A DNA stretch of 36,541 nt from NCBI GenBank assembly GCA_000634735.1, contig JFLG01000085.1, positions 1 through 36,541 on the forward strand, in the 5' to 3' direction. The notes under the pieces were generated by a model. That model searched no databases. It was not told where the DNA came from and worked only from the letters and a program-made list of their open reading frames with translations. A program made the translations under genes and the position numbers. Shown here in pieces: positions 25,366 to 33,202 of the stretch (its first letter is position 1; every line of letters starts with the position of its first letter). The stretch is from Prochlorococcus sp. scB241_528N17 (GTDB lineage Bacteria; Cyanobacteriota; Cyanobacteriia; PCC-6307; Cyanobiaceae).

Positions 25366-25692
25366 TTAACTCTTTATTTTTTTTCTTTTTTTAAAATCTA
25401 CAAATCTTATCTTATTTCTTAATTCTATTTGTTTTTCAAGAATCCTAAAAACATGCATCTCGCATTCGGTTAATTTAAGAAACTGATCGAGTGTATCTTT
25501 ATCTTCTTCATCAAAATCTTCGAAAACTTCTGAAATAGCAATACTATTTGTAGAAATAAAATCCTCTGCAACATCTCGTGGATTCTTGCCTGATTCAAAA
25601 TCCTGAAAAGCTTCATAAGAATTAAGTTCTCTCGTCAACCATTTAAACCATGGTTCATTTTTATTATGTTTTTTATTTATGATTTTCTTCAT
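25366..25692 (-). CDS. Small acidic protein, paralogue of the one at 14792
   Basis: A 108-residue soluble protein. Its core WFKWLTRELNSYEAFQDFES, GKNPRDVAEDFISTN and DEEDKDTLDQFLKLTECEM matches the 88-residue protein at 14792 block by block. A Lys-rich N-terminus (KKIINKKHNKN) and a basic C-terminal tail (RFVDFKKRKKIKS) are added. Unknown function. Two divergent copies in one 36-kb window point to a small paralogous family with different ends. Confidence 0.75.
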   Translation of the reverse strand: MKKIINKKHNKNEPWFKWLTRELNSYEAFQDFESGKNPRDVAEDFISTNSIAISEVFEDFDEEDKDTLDQFLKLTECEMHVFRILEKQIELRNKIRFVDFKKRKKIKS

Positions 25693-25895
25693 GAAAAAAT
25701 TTTTACTAATTTAATCATTATTATTTATTGATTCTTTGACAGCTGTACAATTACTTATTTTTAAAATTTAATTATAAACCTTATTTAATACAAAATAAAT
25801 AGCATAATTGACCATTAAACTCCTTAAAGAAATAAGTATTTATTACTCATTATTTTGTATGTAAGATAGCTAGCATAAATTTTTATTAAAGTACA

Positions 25896-26114
25896 TTGTC
25901 AATCCCATTTTATGACTTTCCTTCATCTCCAATTTTAATAATTGGTGCACTTGGTATTGCAGTAGCAATAGCAGTTTTTTTTGTCTCTTACCAAAAATAT
26001 TTCAATTCTCCTTTAAACAGAGAGCTTGCAGAAAAGAAAAAAGCCTTAATTAAGGAACAAAAAGAATTAAATGAAAGATTAGAAAAAATAGAACAAGATT
26101 TAAAAAATTTATAA
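25896..26114 (+). CDS. One-helix membrane protein with coiled-coil tail, 72 residues
   Basis: TTG-started frame. A short start (SIPFYDFPSSP) is followed by a hydrophobic helix (ILIIGALGIAVAIAVFFVSY). A long charged helix comes last (LAEKKKALIKEQKELNERLE) and continues to the end, probably a coiled coil. The layout is like small assembly or scaffold proteins. No family name is recognised. No in-frame ATG exists before the helix, so TTG is likely. Confidence 0.65.
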   Translation: MSIPFYDFPSSPILIIGALGIAVAIAVFFVSYQKYFNSPLNRELAEKKKALIKEQKELNERLEKIEQDLKNL

Positions 26115-26199
26115 AAAATTACCCTTAATAGAGATGAGTTAATGATCTCGAATTCAAGACCTTAATTTTTTAAACAGGAATTTTGGTCTATAAGAGGTT

Positions 26200-26355
26200 A
26201 TGGATAAAGATCATCTTATTGAGTTAATTTCTAATAGTCTTCTTTACGAGAGCAAAAATTCTGACTCTACTAAGAATCTTAGTGACTTTAAAAATTATTT
26301 AGAAAGATTAAATCTAGATCAATTGAGAACTATGTCTAAAGAATTTATTCTTTAA
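26200..26355 (+). CDS. Small soluble protein, 51 residues
   Basis: ATG-started frame with an AAGAGG Shine-Dalgarno at 26192-26197, although the spacing (two bases) is short. The peptide is DKDHLIELISNSLLYESKNS, then DSTKNLSDFKNYLERLNLDQ, then LRTMSKEFIL. It is helical, charged, without Cys or membrane helix. Unknown role. Confidence 0.5.
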   Translation: MDKDHLIELISNSLLYESKNSDSTKNLSDFKNYLERLNLDQLRTMSKEFIL

Positions 26356-26433
26356 TATGATTTTTATAATGTTTTATTGTTTATAAAATAATCAACACTT
26401 TCTAAAAATTTTTATTATCAAAATGAGGCAAAT

Positions 26434-27540
26434 ATGCTTAAAGTAAATAGAGGTGATTATTTAATAAAGCCATTTTTAAAAAGAAATAATATTAGAGCAT
26501 CTTTTCAAATTATTTCTACCATCTTCCCAATAATTTCTATTTGGTTAATCATCTACCAATTAATAAATCAACCTTTTTCATTATTGATTAAAGGTTTTCT
26601 ATTGATACCTTTTTTAGTTCTTCTAACTCTATTATCTTCTCGAACATTCTCATTAATGCATGATTGCGGTCATAATTCTCTTTTTACACGACGAAAATTA
26701 AACCGCTTCTTTGGATTGTTACTTGGCTTGGTTAATGGTATTCCCCAAAAGTCATGGTCGATTGATCATGCATTTCATCATAGAAATAATGGAAATTGGG
26801 AAATTTACAAAGGGCCAATAGATGTTTTAAGTCTTGAAGATTATGAATCCCTTACAAAAAGAGAGCAAATATTTTATAGAGTAAGTCGAAACTGGACGAT
26901 GCTTTTCCCTGGCGGTTTTTTTTACTTAGTTTTAAAACCCAGATTAGGACTTGTTATTGTTATTTTTAATTTAATTAAAGATATATTTGAAGAGACTTTT
27001 ATCAAAATAAAAAACAGAGAAATTTCTCAACTTTTAGTTATTAATTCAAGAGTCAAACCACCTTTTTCTGATTACGGGGATAATTTCAGTGAACTAAGTG
27101 AATTAATAATCAATAACATAGTAGTAATACTAGGGTGGATTTTTATGTGTAAATGGTTGGGGTTAGTTTTTTTCTTATCATTTTATTCCATTGTTTTAAC
27201 ATTATCAGCAGCAATTTTAATATGTGTTTTTTTCGTGCAACATAACTATGAGAATACATATGCTAAAAATACAAAAAATTGGGATCTCATCGATGGGGCT
27301 ATTTTAGGTAGTAGTAATTTAGATATCCCCAATTGGTTAAATTGGTTTTTAGCAGACATATCCTTCCACAGCATTCATCATCTTTGTGAGAGAATCCCAA
27401 ATTACAACTTAAGAGCTTGTCACAAAGCAAACATTCATTTGCTCCAACAATCAAAGTTCTTAAAATTAAGCGATTTTCCAAACTGCTTCAAATATATTAT
27501 TTGGGATAATAAAAATGAAAAATTAATTTCAATAAGTTAA
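26434..27540 (+). CDS. Fatty acid desaturase family protein (divergent type)
   Basis: A 368-residue membrane di-iron enzyme. Its three His boxes are HDCGH (76-80), HAFHH (112-116) and HSIHH (312-316), the last within FHSIHHLCERIPNYNLRACH. Hydrophobic helix pairs lie around 28-65 and 230-270. The spacing fits acyl-lipid desaturases and their hydroxylase relatives. The sequence differs from the Delta12-type enzyme at 29168, for example in the CERIPNYNL end. It may act on another chain, position or carotenoid-like substrate. An RBS-like GAGG lies 7 bases before the ATG. It is followed by a convergent small gene 3 bp away. Confidence 0.88.
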   Translation: MLKVNRGDYLIKPFLKRNNIRASFQIISTIFPIISIWLIIYQLINQPFSLLIKGFLLIPFLVLLTLLSSRTFSLMHDCGHNSLFTRRKLNRFFGLLLGLVNGIPQKSWSIDHAFHHRNNGNWEIYKGPIDVLSLEDYESLTKREQIFYRVSRNWTMLFPGGFFYLVLKPRLGLVIVIFNLIKDIFEETFIKIKNREISQLLVINSRVKPPFSDYGDNFSELSELIINNIVVILGWIFMCKWLGLVFFLSFYSIVLTLSAAILICVFFVQHNYENTYAKNTKNWDLIDGAILGSSNLDIPNWLNWFLADISFHSIHHLCERIPNYNLRACHKANIHLLQQSKFLKLSDFPNCFKYIIWDNKNEKLISIS

Positions 27541-27543
27541 TAC

Positions 27544-27696
27544 CTAATTCAACCTTCTTTTCAATTTTCTTTTTAGAGGAATACTGCTATATGCATGAGT
27601 ACCAATAGATGGAGGCAAGTCATTTTTTAAAGGATGCATAAAAGCATTTGCCATACTCTCTAACATTTTCGAAAGCCAGGTAATTAACGATTTCAT
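27544..27696 (-). CDS. Small basic protein, 50 residues
   Basis: ATG-started frame (27694-27696). The peptide has a helical start KSLITWLSKMLESMANAFMH, then PLKNDLPPSIGTHAYSSIP and a strongly basic end LKRKLKRRLN. An amphipathic helix plus basic tail could bind membrane or RNA. It lies tail-to-tail with the desaturase gene, with a 3-bp gap. No family is recognised. Confidence 0.6.
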   Translation of the reverse strand: MKSLITWLSKMLESMANAFMHPLKNDLPPSIGTHAYSSIPLKRKLKRRLN

Positions 27697-27748
27697 TTCA
27701 AAATCTAAAAGTGTGCTTTTTAATCATCTAACTAAATAACTGTAAAGT

Positions 27749-27773
27749 AAATCAGTCTTTATGCTGATTTTTT
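27749..27773 (+). terminator. Rho-independent terminator, plus strand
   Basis: AAATCAG (27749-27755), loop TCTTTATG, CTGATTT (27764-27770), then TTT. It lies 209 bases after the desaturase stop, past the small minus-strand gene. It may end a desaturase transcript or an antisense RNA. The rest of the 290-bp gap 27697-27986 shows nothing else clear. Confidence 0.55.
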
Positions 27774-27986
27774 AGGAAGATTGCCTTTTAAATTTAATAT
27801 TCAATAATCAATATTAATTTTTCATTTGCTCTTTTAATTGAAAAATAATACTACCTTTTTAGCAGGTGAAACAGGTCGAGAATGAATTTAGTAAATAATA
27901 CTTATTTTTTCTAATTCACTTAATAAATTAAATTATTGAACATAAATTCGTGCTATATCTCTATTCCAAATAAATCCAACAATACT

Positions 27987-28145
27987 ATGAATGATTCATT
28001 TGTTTCTACCAACCAGAATACAGAAATAGATTCTATTAATTCATATTTCGAGTGTATTACTGAATGCAGTATTGTGGATGGTCATCAAGAATGTATTACT
28101 CGTTGTTTAGAAGTTCATTTAAAGGGAGTTGATCAAAATGAATAA
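27987..28145 (+). CDS. Small twin-CX3C protein, 52 residues
   Basis: From ATG 27987 the peptide has a Ser/Asn-rich start, then YFECITECSIVDGHQECITR and CLEVHLKGVDQNE. Two Cys pairs of the CX3C type are separated by eight residues, like a twin-CX3C helical hairpin that could form two disulfides or bind a metal. A TTG frame to 27936 is possible. It overlaps the next small gene by 8 bp, so the two are coupled. No family is recognised. Confidence 0.65.
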   Translation: MNDSFVSTNQNTEIDSINSYFECITECSIVDGHQECITRCLEVHLKGVDQNE

Positions 28146-28290
28146 AAAAAATTCACCTCAAAGGAAAACAACTTTAAAATGGAACTCGAATGGAGAGCTT
28201 TCCGAAATTGATATGTTAAGAATTTTAGAAAAAATATCATCGAATGATCTTAATCAATGTGAATTAACATGCGATTCTGATCAAGGTTGA
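28138..28290 (+). CDS. Small protein, 50 residues, coupled to twin-CX3C gene
   Basis: ATG at 28138 inside the end of the upstream gene. The peptide is Lys/Asn-rich at the start (NKKNSPQRKTTLKW), then NGELSEIDMLRILEKIS and a Cys-bearing end NQCELTCDSDQG. The two Cys (CELTC) again form a CX3C pair. It may work with the twin-CX3C protein. Unknown function. Confidence 0.5.
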   Translation: MNKKNSPQRKTTLKWNSNGELSEIDMLRILEKISSNDLNQCELTCDSDQG

Positions 28291-28448
28291 AATTTGTTAT
28301 TTCTAGATTTTTTTAAATTATTAATTAAGCAAAAAATTTGATAGTAGTATTAAAGAAAATATTTCTAGTAAGTTACATGTGTAATGATCTGAAGTCAGAC
28401 TAGATTTAAAAATTTATTTTTCAATATTTTTACAATATCTTATAGGTT

Positions 28449-28601
28449 TTATTTTAAAAAATTAGTTTTAGAACTCCTACCTTTTTTTAAGAATCTTTTA
28501 CTAATTTCTTTTTTTGTTAGTTGAATCGGTTTTACTAAACCTGAATCCCCATGAGTTGGACAATAATAAGTCATAAGCATCCAATTTTTTTCTTGGTCCA
28601 T
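28449..28601 (-). CDS. Small basic protein, 50 residues
   Basis: ATG-started frame. The peptide begins DQEKNWMLMTYYCPTHGDSG, continues LVKPIQLTKKEISKRFLKK and ends GRSSKTNFLK. The TYYCPTHGDSG block looks like a conserved core and the tail is strongly basic. Codons before the ATG remain open back to a stop and look coding (ERAL), but have no standard start. It is not known to me. Confidence 0.5.
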   Translation of the reverse strand: MDQEKNWMLMTYYCPTHGDSGLVKPIQLTKKEISKRFLKKGRSSKTNFLK

Positions 28602-28786
28602 AAGTGCTCTTTCAATAATGGTTAAGTTAATAGGACGACTTATGAAAAAATTGATATTTTTTAATCTTTTTTTCTGTTTTACTTAATAATTTAAAAAAAT
28701 TTAGATCATATTCTCACTAAATAGATATAAATACGCATGACTTTCAAGAAAAATCCTGCTATTTATTAATAAATTCAAAATTATTC

Positions 28787-28918
28787 ATGACTCTAGAATC
28801 TATATTGATGGTAGTTGCTCCAATCTGTCTTTTTACTGTAGGAGTCATTGTTTTACCTATCCTAGTAAAGCCACGTAAACAATCTGGTTTATCTAAGAGG
28901 TATATACGCGGTCTTTAA
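28787..28918 (+). CDS. One-helix microprotein, 43 residues
   Basis: ATG-started frame: TLESILMVVAPICLFTVGVI continues to VLPILVKPRKQSGLSKRYIRG and a final L. One hydrophobic helix is followed by a basic, positive-inside tail. Unknown function. It lies 249 bp upstream of desA with no gene between. Confidence 0.55.
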   Translation: MTLESILMVVAPICLFTVGVIVLPILVKPRKQSGLSKRYIRGL

Positions 28919-29167
28919 ATTAATTAAGCTTTAAAAAAGAGCAATAACAATCAACATAAAAAAAAATTAAATAGTTGAATAAAAAGATTGCGATAAAAAA
29001 ATAAAATAAAAAAGTTTGGCACAAGTAATTTTATTTAAAGATCAAGTTCAAAACGTTACAACTTTATCCAAAAAACATTATGAATTCTTTTCATTATGAG
29101 ATCCTGTGATGGATAATGGAATATATAAATTCATTTTTATTTAACAAAATTTTTAACCAAAAAAAAT

Positions 29168-30334
29168 TTGAGTAATATAAAATTTTCAGGTCTTAAAGGC
29201 CAAGCGCTTGTAATAGAGGATAAAGATATTCCAAGCATAAAAGAATTTCAGGATGTTATCCCAGATCACTACTTTAAGTGCAATACCAAAACTTCTTTGA
29301 GGTATCTTTTACAATCGGCTTTAATCCAATCATTAGTAGTTGCGATAGGCTTATCTATTCCATTTACCCCAAAAATGATCCCAATTTGGATTATTTATGC
29401 ATTACTGTCAGGTACCACTACTATGGGATTATGGGTAATTGCCCATGAATGTGGACATGGAGCATTCTCTAAAAACAAGACATTGGAATCCATAATTGGT
29501 TATTTACTACATTCATTACTTCTAGTTCCTTATTTTTCTTGGCAGCGTTCTCATGCAGTTCATCATCGATTCACAAATAACATAACCAATGGAGAAACTC
29601 ACGTCCCTTTAGTCATTCAAGGGAATGGAGTTACAGAAAAAGTTGGCGGAGAAAAAGAATTACATTTTTCAAATTCCTTAGGTAAGAAAAAATATGGAAT
29701 TCTTCAACTTGTTTTACATCTAATATTTGGCTGGCCTGCTTATTTACTTACGGGAAGTACAGGAGGTGTTAAATATGGAACTTCAAATCATTTTTGGCCA
29801 ACAAAACCATTTTCCAAAGCATTATGGCCATCAATATGGGCCAAGAAAGTTTGGATATCAAATATTGGTGTAGGTTTGACATTATTGGGCATTGTTTATT
29901 TGGTTTTCAAGTTTGGATTATTTCAAGTAATTGCTATGTATTTTAGTCCTTTATTAGTGGTTAATTGTTGGCTAGTAGTTTATACATGGCTTCATCATAC
30001 AGATTCAGATGTACCTCATCTTTCAAATACGGAATTTTCCTTTATGAGAGGCGCATTTCTATCTATTGACAGGCCTTACGGTAGAGTCCTTAATTTTCTT
30101 CACCATAATATTGGTTCTAGCCATGTCGTTCATCATGTATGTCCAACGATCCCTCATTATCATGCAAAAAAGGCAACTGTCTTAATTAAAAAAGCCTTTA
30201 AAAAAGCATATCTTTTTAATCCTGATCCAATACACAAAGCTTTATGGAATATTGCTTGCAATTGCGTTGCTGTTAAGCCAGACATCAGGAGCGGAAGATA
30301 TATATGGCAATCGCCATACAAAATGGTGGATTAA
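29168..30334 (+). CDS. desA: Acyl-lipid Delta12 (omega-6) fatty acid desaturase
   Basis: A 388-residue membrane di-iron enzyme that introduces the second double bond into membrane-lipid acyl chains. Its His boxes are HECGH (93-97), HAVHH (129-133) and HVVHH (319-323, within GSSHVVHHVCPTIPHYHAKK). GLWVIAHECGHGAFSKN, WQRSHAVHHRFTNN and the N-terminal DIPSIKEFQDVIPDHYFKCN match cyanobacterial DesA. Helix pairs lie near 48-90 and 230-275. The start is TTG 29168 because the conserved N-terminus follows and no ATG is available. Desaturation raises membrane fluidity in the cold and in light stress. Confidence 0.95.
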   Translation: MSNIKFSGLKGQALVIEDKDIPSIKEFQDVIPDHYFKCNTKTSLRYLLQSALIQSLVVAIGLSIPFTPKMIPIWIIYALLSGTTTMGLWVIAHECGHGAFSKNKTLESIIGYLLHSLLLVPYFSWQRSHAVHHRFTNNITNGETHVPLVIQGNGVTEKVGGEKELHFSNSLGKKKYGILQLVLHLIFGWPAYLLTGSTGGVKYGTSNHFWPTKPFSKALWPSIWAKKVWISNIGVGLTLLGIVYLVFKFGLFQVIAMYFSPLLVVNCWLVVYTWLHHTDSDVPHLSNTEFSFMRGAFLSIDRPYGRVLNFLHHNIGSSHVVHHVCPTIPHYHAKKATVLIKKAFKKAYLFNPDPIHKALWNIACNCVAVKPDIRSGRYIWQSPYKMVD

Positions 30335-30451
30335 AAACACAAAAGGCAACAATTCTTTATCACATTAATTTACGCAAATCTGAAAAGAATATAAAAGAAT
30401 TAGCAATAGTAAATTTTTCATCTTAAAAACTAAATAAATAAATTAATTATT

Positions 30452-30613
30452 ATGAGTGGTGACAATTTGCATGGAAAGCAACCTATTAAATTTTATTCGG
30501 AAAAAATAACACTTACAAAAGTTGAATTATTAGAAAGACAATTGAGTTTAGGCGAAAAAATTTCAGATTTAGATCAAAAGCATAAAGAATGGAGCAAAAA
30601 ACTATTAGGCTGA
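30452..30613 (+). CDS. Small helical protein, 53 residues
   Basis: ATG-started frame: a polar start SGDNLHGKQPIKFYSEK, then ITLTKVELLERQLSLGEKIS and DLDQKHKEWSKKLLG. A single long amphipathic helix, perhaps a coiled coil. No family is recognised. It follows desA by 117 bp. Confidence 0.5.
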   Translation: MSGDNLHGKQPIKFYSEKITLTKVELLERQLSLGEKISDLDQKHKEWSKKLLG

Positions 30614-30662
30614 TCATTGAATATTATGAATTTCATAACTGATTGACATTTGTATTTATTTA

Positions 30663-31280
30663 TCAATAAACTTTTCTGTAAATTATTGAAAAATTATTTG
30701 CAGGCATACCAATAATATCTTCTTGATAAAAACCATTTTTCTTACTCTCATAACAAACTTCCTCAAGATTTTTAATACCCCAAAGATCATTTTGCATTTT
30801 TAATGAATTATCGAAAAAATAATTACTCTCGCTTGTATGCTTATTACAAATCTTGAATGGTCCATACAATATCAAAAATTGTCCATTTTTAAGTAATTTT
30901 CCTGACTCTCTAAAGAGTGCTACAGTACAAGACCACTGTGCTACATGAATCATATTTATAGAGACTATTCCTTGCAATGAATGAGCTAATCTCAATGGAA
31001 TTTTCCAAGGAATTTTTTCTACATCAATCTCAAGAGGCTGAGGCATTTTCTTATTTAAGTCTTCATAATCAATCCAAGAACTTATACTTTTTCTATGCAC
31101 TAACTCCGGATCACTTGTTTGCCAAATTATTTTAGGAAAGCGTTTTTGAAAAAAAACTGCATGTTCACCGCTCCCACTCCCTATTTCTAATACTGAACCT
31201 TTTTTTATAATTCTGGATAGTACATCACTAATGCATTCTCTATTTCTTTGAGTTGCCGGAAAAAAAAGTCTATTATCCAA
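30663..31280 (-). CDS. DUF938 family SAM methyltransferase-like protein
   Basis: A 205-residue protein of the DUF938 group. It has FPATQRNRECISDVLSRII, the SAM loop VLEIGSGSGEHAVFFQKRFP, IIWQTSDPELVHRKSISSWI and INMIHVAQWSCTVALF. All are signatures of this family. LILYGPFKICNKHTSESNYF follows. The substrate is unknown. It is a compact class I fold without extra domains. Confidence 0.9.
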   Translation of the reverse strand: MDNRLFFPATQRNRECISDVLSRIIKKGSVLEIGSGSGEHAVFFQKRFPKIIWQTSDPELVHRKSISSWIDYEDLNKKMPQPLEIDVEKIPWKIPLRLAHSLQGIVSINMIHVAQWSCTVALFRESGKLLKNGQFLILYGPFKICNKHTSESNYFFDNSLKMQNDLWGIKNLEEVCYESKKNGFYQEDIIGMPANNFSIIYRKVY

Positions 31281-31331
31281 AATTAAAAAAATTGGGCATT
31301 TTATTATAAAGAATAATTCTAAAATCCTTTA

Positions 31332-31496
31332 TTATTTAACCTTTCTCAATTTAGGAGTCTTGAAAAACATTATTTTTAGGCTAAAGAATAATATTGAAAT
31401 TGTAAGAGCAGGCAAGATATAAAGTATTGAATCAGAACTAATTAGAGAGGGGATCCTGCCAAAAATTAAATGCATGTAATAAGTCGTGAATGACAT
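31332..31496 (-). CDS. One-helix membrane protein, 54 residues
   Basis: From ATG 31496 the peptide has an aromatic start SFTTYYMHLIFGRIPSLI, one hydrophobic helix (ILYILPALTISILFFSLKI) and a basic tail FFKTPKLRKVK. A longer frame up to 31529 uses TTG-type or ATG-type codons but adds non-specific residues. It has a good hairpin upstream at 31576, which ends another minus-strand transcript. Unknown function. Confidence 0.55.
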   Translation of the reverse strand: MSFTTYYMHLIFGRIPSLISSDSILYILPALTISILFFSLKIMFFKTPKLRKVK

Positions 31497-31575
31497 AATT
31501 TCGTATATATCTATATTAATTAATAGCAATTATTTGAATTCTAAAAACTACTTTTAGTTAAAAACAAAAAACTCT

Positions 31576-31614
31576 AAAAAAAAGAGTCAGCCTGTATCCC
31601 TACTAGCTGACTCT
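31576..31614 (-). terminator. Strong minus-strand terminator without an obvious gene
   Basis: On the minus strand AGAGTCAGC pairs with GCTGACTCT (31614-31606 with 31591-31583) over a 14-base loop and is followed by seven T (31582-31576). Upstream lies only a nine-codon frame (ATG 31650-31652) and no larger ORF, so it may end a small RNA. The rest of 31615-31851 is AT-rich with a CACATATATGT palindrome near 31740. Confidence 0.75.
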
Positions 31615-31851
31615 AATTTATATTAATTTAATTTACCTCCAAATGAGGACATGCCTCTAAAAAAACAAGGTAAAAAGCTTTTTCTTCAAATTTTAAAAAA
31701 TTAGAACAATAATAAGAAGACCGATAAGGTATATTTCGACACATATATGTATCATTATTCAGAATTCTGAGATCAATTAAGAAGTTTATTCATCTTTTTC
31801 TTTACATTTATAAATAAATATGTTATATTTGTTAATAATTGCATAAACAAA

Positions 31852-31959
31852 ATGACACCAGAAGCAGAACGTTTTAATGGGTGGGCGGCAATGTTAGGTT
31901 TCGTTGCAGCAGTAGGTGCCTACGTCACCACAGGTCAGATTATTCCAGGCTGGTTCTAA
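31852..31959 (+). CDS. hli: High-light-inducible protein, short form
   Basis: A 35-residue one-helix HLIP: TPEAERFNGWAAMLGFVAA, then VGAYVTTGQIIPGWF. HLIPs bind chlorophyll and carotenoid and protect assembling or damaged photosystem II. The chlorophyll-binding motif is ExxNGRxAM in most members; here the Arg is Trp (FNGWAAM). The helix and TTGQIIPG end are intact. It is directly coupled to the next HLIP, sharing the A of TAATG at 31959. The upstream gap has TATATT-like elements suitable for a promoter. Confidence 0.95.
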   Translation: MTPEAERFNGWAAMLGFVAAVGAYVTTGQIIPGWF

Positions 31960-32099
31960 TGAAAAATAACGAACCAAAAATAATTGAAAAAGAAAAAATT
32001 GTTGCTGAAAGGCTTAACGGAAGATTCGCAATGTTAGGTTTTGTAGCTTTAGTTGGAGCTTATTTAACTACAGGTCAAATCATTCCTGGATTTATCTAA
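31959..32099 (+). CDS. hli: High-light-inducible protein
   Basis: A 46-residue HLIP with a charged N-terminus (KNNEPKIIEKEKIVA) and the chlorophyll-binding core ERLNGRFAMLGFVALVGAYL, ending TTGQIIPGFI. The ExxNGRxAM motif is complete. Its ATG overlaps the stop codon of the preceding HLIP (TAATG), so the two are translated from one mRNA, which ends at the strong terminator 32120-32157. Coupled expression would suit a heterodimer with the short HLIP that lacks the Arg. Confidence 0.95.
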   Translation: MKNNEPKIIEKEKIVAERLNGRFAMLGFVALVGAYLTTGQIIPGFI

Positions 32100-32119
32100 T
32101 ATAAATCTTTTTCTTTTCT

Positions 32120-32157
32120 AATAACCTGATTTAAAACCAAATTAGGTTATTTTTTTT
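32120..32157 (+). terminator. Rho-independent terminator of the hli pair
   Basis: AATAACCTGATTT (32120-32132), six-base loop AAAACC, AAATTAGGTTATT (32139-32151) with one G-T pair, then a T-tract to 32157. A 13-bp stem, one of the best hairpins in the window. Confidence 0.93.
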
Positions 32158-32560
32158 GAAATTTTTTGATAATAAATGTGCTTTGTTAATTGAGATTTGA
32201 ATAATACTATTTCTATCAAAAATTATGCTAAAAATCAGTAAAAGAAAACTATTTAATTTCTGAAAATTAGATTAAAAATCTTTTTGGTTTCAAGTTATAT
32301 TTCTAATATTGTAATTTTAGTTTTGAGTGATTTTTTTTGATTAATTTTTCAATCTATATAGGCGTGAATTAACTCATGCTAAGAAATTTTACAAGCAAAA
32401 ATATTAAATAATACCCTTTTTCTTTTAGAAAGCTTATGAAACAAAGTGATTAATGTTAAAAACATTTTAGAAAAATTATTAATTTGATTATTTTTCTTGT
32501 TTAATACTTAGATTTATTTGTTAACTGATGCTATCTTTATCGAGATAATTCGAGGATTTA
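32158..32560. other. 403-bp AT-rich gap without a recognised gene
   Basis: Only frames of about 12 codons or less are seen (for example at ATG codons near 32224 and 32379). There is no RBS or clear hairpin. It may hold the promoter of the small gene at 32561 but shows nothing else I can support. Confidence 0.5.
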
Positions 32561-32689
32561 ATGAGAGTAAAGCTTGAACCGGAAACAGCCTTTATTGGCA
32601 AAAAGTTTGCTTATATTTTTCTAGGAATAATATTTAGCTTAAACGCCATAACCATTATTTGGTTTTTCTTATTTTCAAATTTAAAATAA
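32561..32689 (+). CDS. One-helix microprotein, 42 residues
   Basis: ATG-started frame with a GAGG Shine-Dalgarno at 32552-32555, five bases before. The peptide starts RVKLEPETAFIGKKFAYIF and continues LGIIFSLNAITIIWFFLFSN, ending LK. A basic start then one hydrophobic helix. It sits between HLIP genes in a light-stress setting. Unknown function. Confidence 0.65.
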   Translation: MRVKLEPETAFIGKKFAYIFLGIIFSLNAITIIWFFLFSNLK

Positions 32690-32753
32690 AAGAATCTAAA
32701 TTTTTCTTATAAAAAGGTTAAAGAAAATAGGTTAAAAAACAGTTATTTAGGTA

Positions 32754-32960
32754 CTAAAAAATTCCAGGAATGATCTGTCCTGTTGTTACATAGGCACCTA
32801 ATAGTGCAACGAAACCAACCATAGCCCATCTACCATTCACTTTTTCTGCATTTTGAGGATATCCATCGTAAGAAACAGTTTCATCAATATAAGGTCTAGT
32901 TTCTGATGGGAACATATTCTGTCTTCCACCTGATTCTGTAGTTACTCCTGATTTTGTCAT
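32754..32960 (-). CDS. hli: High-light-inducible protein, longer form
   Basis: A 68-residue HLIP. A polar N-terminus of about 38 residues (containing SGGRQNMFPSETRPYIDE) leads to the chlorophyll-binding core EKVNGRWAMVGFVALLGAYV and the end TTGQIIPGIF. The ExxNGRxAM motif is complete. The start is ATG 32960. It shares the TTGQIIPG end with the pair at 31852 but faces the other way, so it has its own promoter. The long N-terminus may set partner choice. Confidence 0.95.
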   Translation of the reverse strand: MTKSGVTTESGGRQNMFPSETRPYIDETVSYDGYPQNAEKVNGRWAMVGFVALLGAYVTTGQIIPGIF

Positions 32961-33159
32961 TGAAAAGATAATAATTGTTAACTAAAGTAACACAAATATT
33001 AACTTATGTAAACCAAAAGCCTTTAATGATTATCCTCTTGGTATTTATGGTGCATTATGTGACATTTCTGTTTAAAAAGGTATTTTACAAGTCACAATTT
33101 TTTAATTAAATCCCCTTTTATTTCAAAATTACAGGTAAATCACTAAACATAAGCATTTA

Positions 33160-33174
33160 TACTCACAGTGAGTA
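33160..33174. promoter_or_regulatory. Palindrome over the -35 region of the sRNA candidate
   Basis: TACTCAC-A-GTGAGTA is a perfect 7-1-7 inverted repeat. It is centred about 36 bases before the predicted start of the RNA at about 33203, the usual place for an operator. A TATTAT -10 lies at 33191-33196. Confidence 0.5.
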
Positions 33175-33202
33175 ATTTTACTTATTAGAATATTATCAGC
33201 AT

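Noticed and set aside
31881..31958. Longer start for the second HLIP inside the first HLIP gene
   Set aside because: The ATG at 31959, coupled by TAATG, gives a normal HLIP; the extension reads the first gene in a wrong frame.
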